From positions 2,232,001 to 2,296,000 of the forward strand of contig NC_087077.1 of assembly GCF_026151205.1 (NCBI RefSeq): a DNA stretch of 64,000 bases, given 5' to 3'. Origin of the DNA: Bolinopsis microptera. Its lineage: Eukaryota > Ctenophora > Tentaculata > Lobata > Bolinopsidae. Below the pieces are notes generated by a model. That model was given only the letters and a program-made list of their open reading frames with translations. It was not told the DNA's origin and did not search any database. Position numbers and translations under genes: made by a program. Of the stretch, positions 10,593-21,707 are shown piece after piece. Position 1 is the first letter of the stretch; each line of letters starts with the position of its first letter.

Positions 10593-12636
10593 ATGCCGGA
10601 TAATCAGGATCAGGAGCCCATCATCCAGGATGACGCAACAATCTTCCCGTTTGAGACCACTGGAGATCCCCAACAAAAGCTAACAATCGATGAGCTGTAT
10701 GACCATGCCGGGTTCAAACTGCTGAGTTTCAACACTACCGCAGCAGCGGGTGTGGGTTTGTTCATGTTCGGGACTCTGATCATGTATGTTCAGTTGATTT
10801 GTCAGTACATGCTGTGCAAGGAAGAGATGACAGAAGTGGAGGTGGTGGCTGTTAAAATCATTGTTATCCTTGGATTGATAATGGGTGAGGTTGATTATAA
10901 TTGACGATTCAATTATTGTAAAACGTTTATTGTTGAACAATTACAGTATGAGTGGTACAAGAAAAACGCAACTTTTTGGACTCCTCAAACTACATTCATT
11001 TTGTTATCATCCTCAACCATTTTTATAACCAGTTTAAAATGTAATACACTCCCTATGCAAGAAAGAGAGCTATATTGACACAACCAGCTGTATAAAGTAA
11101 TACTCTTTTAAGAAAAGGTTTCATTTGGCTATGTTTTTTTTTCAAAACTAATAAATTGTTTTGCAGGTTTGCCATTGAGTGGAGTGATTTCTGACAAGAT
11201 CGGTAGAACCAAAGCAGCACTAGCAGGAGCCTATGTAGTGTTTATATGCTGGCTTCTCAGTGCTATCAGTGTCACACTTCTGTTTGCAACAATGCTTTGT
11301 GTCGGAGGCGGATTTGCTTTCCTTCTCCCCTCCTCGATTATATTTGCTTTTGAAAACTCATCTCTGCACCAGCATACTAGGTATAACTCCATTAAAATGG
11401 TTCTTTGGTATTGCAGTTCTGTAATAAGGTTTCTACATTCCATTTGGTCACAGTGGTCATTTCCACAAATTTAATCAGATCCACATTTCCAATCATCTTT
11501 ACATTTGTAGTTATCTCTGCCACCCAACCTAAATACTGTTTAATTATATGATCTCCTCAGAGTTGCTCTAATAGTGTTTGGGGAGTACATTCTCGGACAA
11601 GTGTACTGTCTTGTGCTGTTCAGTACACTGATAGAGCTCATCGGATGGCATCTGGTTACTGTTATACTTGTTTTTCCTGTCATCCTCTTGCTTACTTTCT
11701 TCCATATGACAAGTGGTTCCCCAAGGTAATGTGTTTGCCAGATAATAATGTTAACTTTTCTTTTAATTGCATCTCAGAATATCAGCCAGATCAGCGTTTG
11801 TATAAAAGTGATGTTATAGTAACATTACAAAGAATCTTGTACCTTTCAGGTTTTTATCGATATCAGGGAGACATTCCACAGCCTACGAGCATCTCTTGAT
11901 GTTGCACAAAAAGAACAGTGTTCCCATGATGCAGGGCAGGCTCAAAAGCCAGGAAATTGAAGGGCGAGGAAAGTGCTGTGGACCTTGTAACATGCTGAAC
12001 TTACGAACCACAATCCTGCTCTTCGTTCTCTTCTTTGCCCTTTCATTTTGCTACTATAGCACATCTTATGGAGTGTTCAGGTCACTGGTAGAATACGGTA
12101 TCTGCGAAAGCGATAAAATTATTGAAGTTCTAACTTGTGAAAATATTGATGGAAAATCCTACCTTGTCACCTCCCTTTTGGCTTTAGTGCCAGATCTGTT
12201 AGGACTTTTATTTGCCCTGTTCATAAGTGAAGCAGCTGGTAAGAAAGTGAGCATGTCAATTCTAGCAGCTGTAGCTGGTGCAGCTGTATTGGCTAATTCT
12301 GTCTGCATCCAACCAGCAGCACTTACACTTATTGAGCTGGGACTTGTAAGAGGGTTTACTTTTGGTGCGCTTGTCATTGTCATAATATATGCCTTAGAAG
12401 TGTACACCACAGACAAGCGTTGCACATCTTTCGCTTACCTTTTGATTTTTTATTCACTAGGAATGTTAATCGCTGGAACTTTTACCTTTGAGTTAAGACA
12501 ATCTGCCTCTCTTATATTCATTGTGTTAGGGGTCGTTCTTTTTCTTTCATTGATACCAATATTGTTTTTGGACAGTGTAGGAAAGAGAGATGTAGATGAA
12601 AACTTGGATGAACAGCAGTCATTGACAACTAGCTAG
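10593..12636 (+). CDS. MFS transporter, SVOP/SLC22-like, four exons
   Basis: Exons 10593-10884, 11167-11380, 11561-11725 and 11850-12636 join in phase into a 485-residue protein. Each boundary has a GT donor and an AG acceptor. Residues about 50-75 form the first membrane helix. The loop after the second helix carries GVISDKIGRTK, the MFS motif A. Several helices follow, then FHMTSGSPRFLSISGR, matching the SPRWL...GR segment after helix 6 in SV2, SVOP and SLC22 proteins. A cytosolic Cys-rich stretch (GKCCGPCN) precedes the C-terminal bundle. The protein should be a 10-12-helix carrier for a small organic solute in the plasma or a vesicle membrane; the substrate cannot be told. Compared with SLC22 members it lacks the large glycosylated loop after helix 1. 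The start is the first ATG of the open first exon. No frame damage is seen, so it appears functional. Confidence 0.85.
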
Positions 12637-14211
12637 ATAGTAGCTCACATGTTTAACTCATATCAAACAATGACAAACAAAAAACTTGCTGATTGTAATT
12701 TCTTATTGTAATTTCTTATTGATCTATTTAAGAAAAACATTGTTAAAATTTGCAGTGGTACAACACTTTCTTTACAAAGAATTTTATAGTATGATATTTT
12801 GCTGAATTGGATTTAGTAGAAGGTTTCTGAATTTAACTTAAATTTTACAGCTCATTTCAAAATATGATATGATGATTACCATTCCCAATTATTGTACATG
12901 TATTTGAAAAATTTCTGCATTCTGTTAACTGACGTTTTTATGCTTTAACTAAGCATTGAGATCAACTACCCGGGTTGAGAGTTCATGAGGATCAGTTTGT
13001 CCATACATACAATTTATATCAATGATTCCAATAATGTTTAATTTGCGAATTCATAAACAACACAAAACGCAAACAGTAAATGTTATGAAACTGTTTTTAA
13101 ACCTTAAATTAAATGTAAATATTAAAGTGTTTACGCTTTTTTTGGTGCATGGTAGTTTTTGAGGACTTCGCCGCTTCGACGCACAAACTAGCATTCTTGC
13201 TTTGCATTGAAGCAAGATCGTTGACAATATCGTTGACAATATCGTTGCTCTGCTTCGCAAGGTAACGATCTGGAAGGGTTGACATCGTTAATCAGTGGTA
13301 GTTTTGATACGCGCGGCGCAAGCGAAATGATATAACGCACGAAAGTTATGATTTAATTCATGCGATGTCATATATCATATCAATTATTCGCAGCTCGGTG
13401 AGACTTAATTGAGTCATTGTGCATTGTGCATATTTTTGCGTCGCGAGAATAATTATTTGATGCGCGCGGCGCGGCCCAGTGGACAGTAGTGCATCGCCTT
13501 GTAGCGCGATGCGTTACTGTGCTGCGCCGCGCACTCAATGAGGCTTCTCACAGCGACTCTAGATCGGCAAAATGCGCTACTGCACTGCGCCGTGCTGCCA
13601 TGAATTGACATCGTCAATTAAGTTATAATATTTGTACATAAATATAATATAGTTTATGACATATCAAGACGCGCGCCGCGCTGAGTTGTTCAAAGGATAT
13701 TTTGGTATTAAACAAACGTTGTTATTCAATAATTATCCAAAATTAGAAATTATAGGAATTCAATGAAACAATAAGTTTTCAATGCAAAAACTATTACACT
13801 CATTTTTTTTCTTCAATTAGCAAAAAATATTTCTTTCATTTGTGATTTGCCTAGCTCTGCTTGTTGAATTAAAAAAAGTGAAATCTGACGAATCAAATTA
13901 AATACGTTAAAAATTTTATTGCATGCTCGAAAGCTGTATTAAAAAACAAAATGTAAAATAACTTGTGAGCTCCAATTTGCCCTCGACTAAATGGCTCAAC
14001 AATTTTATTAACATGTATTAATGAAAAACGTGATCCATCTTGTGCAAACTTTTTAATGACAAGGCAAGGGTCACATTTTCTTGCTACTGCAAGTCCCCTA
14101 AGATATTTGACATCATATTTGGCACCATCATCATTCACCAGTAAATTTTGTCATGTATCCGGAGGATCACGTGATGCTGAGAGGTGCAACTTTTATATTC
14201 ACTAATCCAGA
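12637..14211. other. 3' flank of MFS gene and GC/CpG-rich patch, no gene
   Basis: To about 13.1 kb this is AT-rich 3' flank. From about 13.3 to 13.7 kb there is a patch unusually rich in GCGC/CGCG (ACGCGCGGCGC, GCGCGGCGCGG, GACGCGCGCCGCGC). Similar short patches occur at about 3160, 30345 and 45610, so it may belong to a dispersed element. A minus-strand ORF of 81 codons at 13893-14138 (KYLRGLAVARKCDPCLVIKK) looks protein-like but has no recognised relatives or splice partners. Confidence 0.45.
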
Positions 14212-14217
14212 ACACAC

Positions 14218-14838
14218 AAAACCTTTACATATTTAGGTGCAAAATGTTGGAATACAATTCCAGAGAACATAAGGACTATAGAATGTAGTGTAAAATTCTC
14301 ACAATGTATGAAATCTAAATTTATGTCAGATGTAATTCAAGGAGTCTCATCCTATGAAATAAACAATAGTTTCGACTATTTCTACACTCTAGCTATGTGA
14401 CAACTGAAACAAATTTTTAGGTGCTGGAGTTTTTGTCGGGTGGTAAGGCCCCCTGCGTTATATGACCTATTTTCAGAAGTATAGAACATTAAACATCTCC
14501 TTTATTCGTTTCCATTTGTTATCATTGCCATTCTATTATTGTTCTATACTTCTCTGTGTATAACTGTAAATAATATTACTAACGTAATTCCAAAGTGGGC
14601 ATCTATGTAATCTTCAACATTAATTGTTACCTTCATGCCCACAGTTCACTGTTAAATCATATCTTATTTTATCACTCATTAATTTACTACATACTATATC
14701 CTTATGTCCCTAGAAGGGTGTTCTGCTAACAGTTTTTGACTGACTTGAATGTCCTGCACAGCAGATTGAAGCTTCTTAAATTATTTTTTATTCTTATTGT
14801 ATTGCTGTGTAAATTTGATTCTAATTCTAATTCTAATA
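14218..14838 (+). mobile_element. 3' end of a LINE retrotransposon
   Basis: An open stretch ends at a TGA at 14398-14400 and encodes TYLGAKCWNTIPENIRTIE, then a Lys/Phe-rich tail. The GAKxWNxIPxxIR pattern is the extreme C-terminus of CR1/L2/Jockey-type LINE polyproteins. About 440 bp of 3' UTR follow, ending in a (TTCTAA)n microsatellite, the usual tail of such elements. The copy is heavily 5' truncated, as most LINE copies are. A second tail copy lies at 16681-16980. Confidence 0.7.
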
Positions 14839-15218
14839 ATTGACATAAAGGTCCTGCACTAGTTATATATAAAATATAATTTTGTTTGCCTTAATTGATA
14901 CTAAATAAAATTGTTGTTTTCTTGAAATTGATGTTTACATGAAAGTGAATAATTGATTGTAAATGAATCTCTTGTTCATTAGAAAGCACTGAGCAGTGTG
15001 ATAATGTCGATAATGGCATATGGGTTATTATGAAATTATGTCTGGCTGCGACAGCTGACAGCTGCTGGTTAACAGTTGGAATCTTGCTCTAACCAGAGCC
15101 CTCTTGCTTGCAGTAGCTCGCAACCACCGAAGGCGGCACAGGATTCTACTTGTGAAACAAGCGCGTCACGCAGTATGCGTAGACACATGGCTATGTGAAG
15201 TGGGAATCCAAAGAGTAC

Positions 15219-16138
15219 TTATTGTTTTATTGAACTGTAATTAAATGATTGTTCGTTAGAATTTAAGGCTAAAGATTTCGTGCATTTCAACGTTTTCTTG
15301 AGGTGTAGCCTCAGTAGCCTCTTGTTCAACATTTTGTTCAGACCGAAAAGTTGAGGTAAAGACTGATATTCTAGTACTAGTCCGTGATGTGACCATAAGC
15401 TTACTTTTGATATAATAATATCGTTATAGAGGAGTGGATTTATCACGGAGTTGATTGTTAGGATCACCATGGAGAAGATTTAATACCATGGTGTAGCACC
15501 AAGGACCTCTAGATAATGAACTATACAGATAAAAATAGATGGCATCCAGTAGAGAAAATCTGTAATGATTATCATAGAAACTCTTTAATTCATTCGCCTG
15601 TTTCTTTGATGAGTCTGTTTATTGGCACTTCTGGAGGTCACATTATTTGAAAATCTGATAGATAGTATGCTAATAATGATGTAGCACGCTGATATCAGAG
15701 CAAAACAGATCAAGTCTAATACGAGAACTCTCCATACCAACACCCGTTGTGAATCTGTTTTCCAAATAAAGTATTTGAATAAGCACACTCCATCTTCCCC
15801 GTAGAAACCTACTTTAGTTTCAGTCATTGTGAAGTCCTCTGCTAAAGAATCGTGGGAGAATATTTCGGAAACCATCATTCAAGAATCCTTTCATCTATAC
15901 GTCTGAAATATTCTTTAAATACCCTAGTGTGTGTCTCTTTGTTAACCATCCCAATGAAAAGTTGCAGTTCAGTGTCATATCGTATTCCATTGACAAAGAA
16001 ATCTTCAAAATGGAACACAGTAGGAATAGAAGCCACTATAGCTTATAAAGCAAAAATAAAAAAGTTTACAGCAATAACTTTGACAGAATTCTTTATAGTA
16101 ACTTCTCCTGCAACTCTCATTGAGTTCCAGATGCCATG
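15219..16138 (-). pseudogene. LGR-type (leucine-rich-repeat) GPCR, broken transmembrane part
   Basis: Read on the minus strand, the region contains recognisable pieces in order. First comes a helix-4 region (VKVIAVNFFIFAL, then AIVASIPTVFHF). Next is an extracellular loop with FYGEDGVCLFKYFIWK and helix 5 (VLDLICFALISACYIIISIL). Then helix 6 reads RVSMIIITDFLYWMPSIF, and helix 7 reads TINSVINPLLYND with the NPxxY motif. TDFxxWxP in helix 6 and FYGxxGVC in loop 2 are typical of glycoprotein-hormone/relaxin-type LGR receptors. The frame has stops at about 15585-15587, 15480-15482 and in helix 4, plus a frame change near 15.88 kb. Helices 1-3 and the LRR ectodomain are absent. It is therefore a decayed partial copy of a host gene. 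The tail after helix 7 is open for about 65 residues. Confidence 0.7.
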
Positions 16139-16429
16139 AACTCTAACTAAACTCATCATGACAACTAATGATTTTTTGTCAGTGCAACAGTGGTTCTACA
16201 CTATTGCATATTAAATATAATAACGTGCACGTGCAAAGATAGTTGGAACGGTTGATCGGTTTTGTGATAATTACGGCTGTATCTTTGGTTGGAATGGATA
16301 TTTTTTGATGCGATTAAAACTTTCTTTCAAAGAATACTACTAGCCTTATTCCTGTTACCACGGGTTTTCTAGTAATATATATAATATACATATTCTAAAT
16401 ATATTCAATGATGAAAAAATATATTCAGC

Positions 16430-18571
16430 ATGCTGTACAGAAACGTGATAAGTGTAGTATCGTTACTGTTGGTTCACTCCTCCCAATCTTATGATGAACT
16501 ACCTCACACCGCTCTAGATAAAGTACCTGCTGTCCTCGGAAGTTCTGTTCAGCTCAGGTAAATATTTTTACTTATAGCTAATTAGGCACAAAAGAGTCAA
16601 GGACTATGGTAACCAATCTTGTTTTTTTCTTTCTATATTATTATGGTAGCTAATGACCGCTTGGCTCCTGTCGTATGCATGTTCTATACTTCTCTGTGTA
16701 TAACTGTAAATAACATTACGTAATTCCAAGGTGGGCATCTATGTAATCTTAATTGTTACCTTCATGCCCACAGTTCACTGTTAAATCATATCTTATTTTA
16801 TCACTCATTAATTTATTACTCATTATGTTTTACATACTATATCCTTATGTCCCTAGAAGGGTGTTCTGCTAACAGTTTTCGACTGACTTGAATGTCCTGC
16901 ACAGCAGATTGAAGCTTCTTAAATTATTTTTTATTCTTATTGTATTGCTGTGTAAATTTGATTTTAATTCTAATTCTAATTCTAATGTCAACATGCAATT
17001 TGCTTGGCCATTTTAGGGCTGCGCTTAAATTTCCACTCTCAACGAAAAACACACTCCATAATATCATTATCCTTCTATATAAACTATCTTTTGTGAACTA
17101 GTGTTTTGAAAGATAGGCAATAGCATCCAGGCCCACATTTCCCCTACCTCATTAACTTTGCCTACCCTTTCCTTCAATTAAGCTGCCTTTGACAGAATGT
17201 CATTCATGAAAAGGGTTTTAATAATTAAGTTTTTTTTTCAATTTCCACTCGTTGCTATTATCATTTTATCTTGTAAAATTGGCTAAAATATAAATTCATT
17301 TGTTTATTTTTTATATTACCGATAAAAAGCTGAATCACACAATCCTTACCTTGCAATATCCTCAGGTGCACCAAAATAATAAAAAAGTATTCGGACGACT
17401 ACAGCCGATCAGCGGACTGCAACGACAACTACCGTGGTCGTTCCTGCAAACATGTCTGGACGAGAAATGATGAAGAGCTCACCCCGGGTGCTAAATACAG
17501 TTTTAAAAGCAGTCTTACATTTAATTACTGTGAGACATTTGAATGGACCACTGATATCGTGAACAGCATGAATATTGCAGCAGTTCGGGACGAAGATAAT
17601 GACTACTACTACCGGAGAGAGAGATGGAGTGCTTTGCATCGGCCCTCACTATAACAAACGTGACCAAGGACGACCTTGGTGAGTATGAGTGCAAATTGAC
17701 TGATGATCAGGAAGAGACTGGAATATACAATGTTCGGAGAATCACAGTGGTTGACAGTGCGCTTGAAGGAGACCTCCCTGAAAAGATAGAGTATTTTGAA
17801 AACTTTTACACCCAGAGGATCAGATCTAAATTGTTGATGCAGTGTGTTGTGACAGGGGGACCTGTTTATTGGTTTATCAGATTTGATTCTGACCAATGCA
17901 AAATATGGGAAGAACAGTACAATAGTAAGAAGAGTAACCAGTTCAACTCTTGTGTGAATGACACCATTCGGCCCATTGAACAGATCAGTAAAATGGAAAA
18001 TTGGCGTTGCTTTAATTACAGCACTGAGCATCACAACCCATATGGTCTTGATCAAGTCACAGAATCCTTCATTTACTTCCAAAACATATGTGCACTGGAC
18101 TTGGCTGGAATATACTGCAGTGCTGACCCGGAAGGTACAGTCATGTCCGAACAGGGTGTTCTTGTTATCAAGGACGAGTGGGAAAACTATTACCACGATT
18201 GGGATATGAGGTATACCCTGTCTGTGTTAGGTTATGTGATGCTGCCTATCGTAATCGGTATTTTCTTCTTAGTAGGCACGATTGTAGCGGCTGTCCGGGG
18301 TAAAGTGTGTAACTGCTCATGCTGTGGAGGTGAACAAGGTAATTATACGACCATGCCAAATATTCCTCAATCCCTGCATTATGCAGTTCCCGCCCCTCAG
18401 GCTTTGCAGCCTCCTCGCAGTTACATGGTCCCTCAGCCTCCACAGAGTAACATGGTCCCTCAGCCTCCACAGAGTAACATGGTCCCTCAGCCTCCACAGA
18501 GTAACATGGTCCCTCAGCCTCCACAGAGTAACATGGTCACTCAAGCTTGGGTCAACCCTCAGGATGATTAA
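16430..18571 (+). pseudogene. IgSF membrane receptor, tandem copy A (frameshifted)
   Basis: Exon 1 (16430-16557) encodes a signal peptide and the first Ig strand (VPAVLGSSVQL). Exon 2 runs from 17366 to the TAA at 18571. Exon 2 opens in the expected frame (RCTKIIKKYSDDY...) but has two extra bases, relative to copies B and C, at about 17610-17630. The upstream frame therefore stops shortly after, while the rest is open from 17624: Ig end (LGEYEC), second Ig-like domain, membrane helix (VMLPIVIGIFFLVGTIVAAV), a Cys-rich juxtamembrane stretch, YTTM, and about five Pro-rich 9-residue repeats. It differs from B and C by about 26 extra residues (WEEQYNSKK, with two cysteines) in the second domain and by a LINE tail in the intron. 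It is either a pseudogene or carries a sequencing error at one spot. Confidence 0.75.
16681..16980 (+). mobile_element. LINE 3' tail inserted in intron of receptor A
   Basis: About 300 bp closely matching the 3' UTR of the LINE end at 14.5-14.84 kb, including the terminal (TTCTAA)n run. The intron of copies B and C reads straight through this site (TATGCATGTCAACATGC), so the insertion is specific to copy A and younger than the duplication. Confidence 0.8.
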
Positions 18572-20013
18572 CTTCTCCGTGGCCCTTGGATCTCCTGACT
18601 TTATGATTCATTTAAAACTTACCTTAGATCCATTGCTATGAAGCATCTTGGAGCATTCAGAAACTTTTTGCAAAACAGCTGTTTTTATCGCTATACATAT
18701 ATTGTACAGAACTGTCAGGTGGTAGGACCTGGACATTGCACTTATGACCTACCACAATCAGATTTTGTTAGAATTAGAATTTGCATGAGTGTTGTGCGCC
18801 GTAAAGGCTAAAACAATCATATTGTTCTTATTTAGCTTAATTTATAATTAAGTTTAGCTCGTTTAACGCTATGTTTTAAAGAACATGATTTTTACAACAC
18901 TGTTGAATATACAATAATTTTATCGTATTTCTATAACTAGAATAGACTAGAATTAAAATTAACTATACAAACTACACAGCAAATGGTCAACGATAATATT
19001 ACTAAATAATATTATTGTGTTTTCAAAATTATTCATCAAAATTCTAATCGGTCAGAATAGTACACAGTACATAATATAATATACAATATCTTGTTTTTAT
19101 ATCAAGAGTAGTTTTTAAAATGCAATTGAAGTACTAATCCTATAAAAATCAGAGAATCTTAAATTCTCTGATTTTTCAGCACAAAATTAATTTGTTGTTA
19201 TAGCAGCAAGACAGTGGTTAATACCACTTCAGCTTTATTTTCGAGATTTTTATGAAACAAGTAATGCGATGAACACCCTACGAGCAGATTTCCAGCTACA
19301 TACTTTAAGTTCTAGATTTGGAAAAATGCCAACTTTTGAGCATGTCCTCATCGTATTAGCTTAATACACATCGTATTAGCTTAACTGTACAAATTAATAA
19401 ATTATGCAATTTATCGCAACTTCGTAAGCTTAGTCTTAAAGTGTTATCTGAAATGTTTAATTTTTCTCTTCCGTGATTTTAGTTTGAGCTTTCATTTTTA
19501 GTTTTTTTGAATTTTAATGCTTGAATTTTTGATGCTAAATTGTGATTTACATTTTTTGATTTAATAGCCTTGTAGCTGAATTGAAAATTATCAATTTATC
19601 CATTATGTTTCCTTATTATTCGACGCCAACGACTCGAAAGTTAGATCATCATGAATGAAAAAGTTACAAAGTAAAAAAGTAAAATAAGTAAACCAATGGT
19701 TTCCTCATTTAAAAGGGATTCAGCACTGTAAAATACAGGCACTAGTTATATTATAATATACTTAATACGGTACAAACATTAGATATTTTTATGTATCAGG
19801 AGTTCTTTACACCTGACAATTTAGACTGACAAGGAACAGTTTTTTCACTCCAATTTTGGTTTTTGGAAAGACATTAACAATTAAAGTTCTAGTTAGGGGA
19901 TAATGTACTGGACATAATAATATCGAACTGGAAAAACCGCAAATAAAATTCAAATCTTGACAACAAAATGTTGAAAATCGTAAGAGCTAATTACAAAAGT
20001 TTAAAAATAACAA
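18572..20013. other. 3' flank between receptor A and kinase fragment A
   Basis: AT-rich, noncoding, and conserved in order with the flanks of copies B and C. It holds a GTTAGAATTAGAAT motif near 18770, like an inverted LINE tail. It also holds a near-perfect hairpin at about 19146-19178 (AATCAGAGAAT/ATTCTCTGATT) that is imperfect in B and C. The two genes are convergent, so their terminators should lie here. Confidence 0.5.
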
Positions 20014-20509
20014 TTAACAGGATGATTTGGTTGTTTCTCCTTCTGATTCATCCTCAGCTGTGTACTTCCTTATCCATGGATGATCTAACGCTTGTTCACC
20101 TGACATCCGTTTCTTTGGATTGATCCTCAGCAACTTGTTTATAAAATCCTTTGCCAAGCTCGAGATACCATCCCGATGGGAAGTATCAAAATTGTATTTC
20201 CCCCGTTTGATGGCGTTGAACAACCCGGTAATGGACTCACTGTAAAAGGGAGGGTACCCACAAAGCATGGTGTAAGTGATCACACCAAGGCTCCACAGAT
20301 CTGTCTCTTTGCCGTACTTCTGGTTGAGGAGTTCAGGGGATACATACCCTGGTGTTCCACAAGCCTGGGTTAGATTCTCTGACTGCCCTGGTGCTGTGTT
20401 GAATAGTCCTATATGAACCATTAGTTTTGTGTGGGATTTGTCTTTAAAGTAAATAAGTTCTGGTTTTAGGTTCCTGTGCACAATTCCGTGCTCGTGAAGA
20501 TGATTGACT
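20014..20509 (-). pseudogene. CaMK-like pseudokinase fragment A (C-lobe only)
   Basis: This encodes the C-lobe from HLHEHGIVHRNLKPE through the APE region (CGTPGYVSPE), DLWSLGV and HPWIRKYTAEDE to the stop at 20014. It is nearly identical to the C-lobe of the complete kinase at 38920-39837. Homology stops abruptly at 20509; beyond it the sequence is unrelated to the kinase N-lobe. It is a truncated duplicate. HRD reads HRN and DFG reads HIG, so even the parent lacks the catalytic aspartates. Confidence 0.8.
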
Positions 20510-21194
20510 TTCTGGTATAACTTAGTACCACCACTGGTTCGGGGAATTTGTCAACTCGAAAAATATTCGTTTTCATTATTTTCAAATGAAGAATTATTTT
20601 CGCATTTATTTAATAATTTGGATAGTTGAATCGAGCTAAATTTTACTGAATTATGTAATGAATGAACTCGTTAATATTCTTCGTATCTCCGTCATCTGAG
20701 AAGCTATAACTCTACTTTTTCAGGACAAACGTTATTCGAATGGCCGTGTGATCAGGTGATTGGCTTACCTAATCACGTGATAAGGTGACCCCGGTAAATA
20801 CCCCGTTGAACATTATGGGAATCGTTAAGGCTGTCCAATTAAGGTGTCGTGTCACGGTGTCACATAATCACCCAATCAATTTTGCTAACGAGATACACAA
20901 ATTGCTTGATAACTTCGTCATTTCTAATCTGTTTCGCATCACTTTTTCAGATCAGATGCGTCGAACATTTTCAGATCAGAGGCGTCCAACATGTTCACAA
21001 AGAACAATATAGGTGTTTTAATATTGAATGGGCATGGTCTAAAATATTAGAATTTTCAAATTTTGGCGACGGAATCCTCGAACAAGTAGGTACAGTATGC
21101 CATCTGCATTCTGCAAAGCAACAACTCTCAAAATATAAAAGACGGCGGAGGTATAAGACCCAACGTATGGGTACTGACTTTGGGCCCACCCTGT

Positions 21195-21475
21195 ATGTTT
21201 ATCCGTACCATTTTACTAACACCACGGCATCAACTTTAACGTAACTTTCCGCAAAAACCGTAAAAGATATACAACTGTAACTTTTTTGACTGGGTCAAAT
21301 GCTTTAATAGCCTCCAAATCAGCATGAAAAAACTAAAAAATTGGCTAAGGAATAGGAATTTGAGAGCCCAAAATTTGGACCCCCAAGTTGTGTCAAAAAC
21401 GCGAATTAAATAAGTAATAATTATTTTAGTCTTTTTGAATCTTGATACCATTTTAGGGTTATACGGGTTCCTGCT
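21195..21475 (-). repeat. dispersed repeat R1, copy 2
   Basis: Reverse-complement relative of 7265-7545, with the same conserved patches. It is shared with unit B (32216-32612), so it predates the A/B duplication, and it is absent from unit C. Confidence 0.75.
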
Positions 21476-21707
21476 AGCAACAGGACGACTTCTTGTTTTT
21501 CGGGTTGTACAAACTTATATTATTAAAAACTGCTCGCTTTCATTTACTTAGAGCTCATATTTCTAAAATTCTGTGGTTTTGGCCCACTGATCCTAATATT
21601 GAATATCAATGTTTATAATTACGGGCAGTAATTACAAACAGATTCAGTATGAATATGAATTATAATAATGGTCCGGAAAAGCTCCTCCGGGAGAACTGCA
21701 GTTAAGT

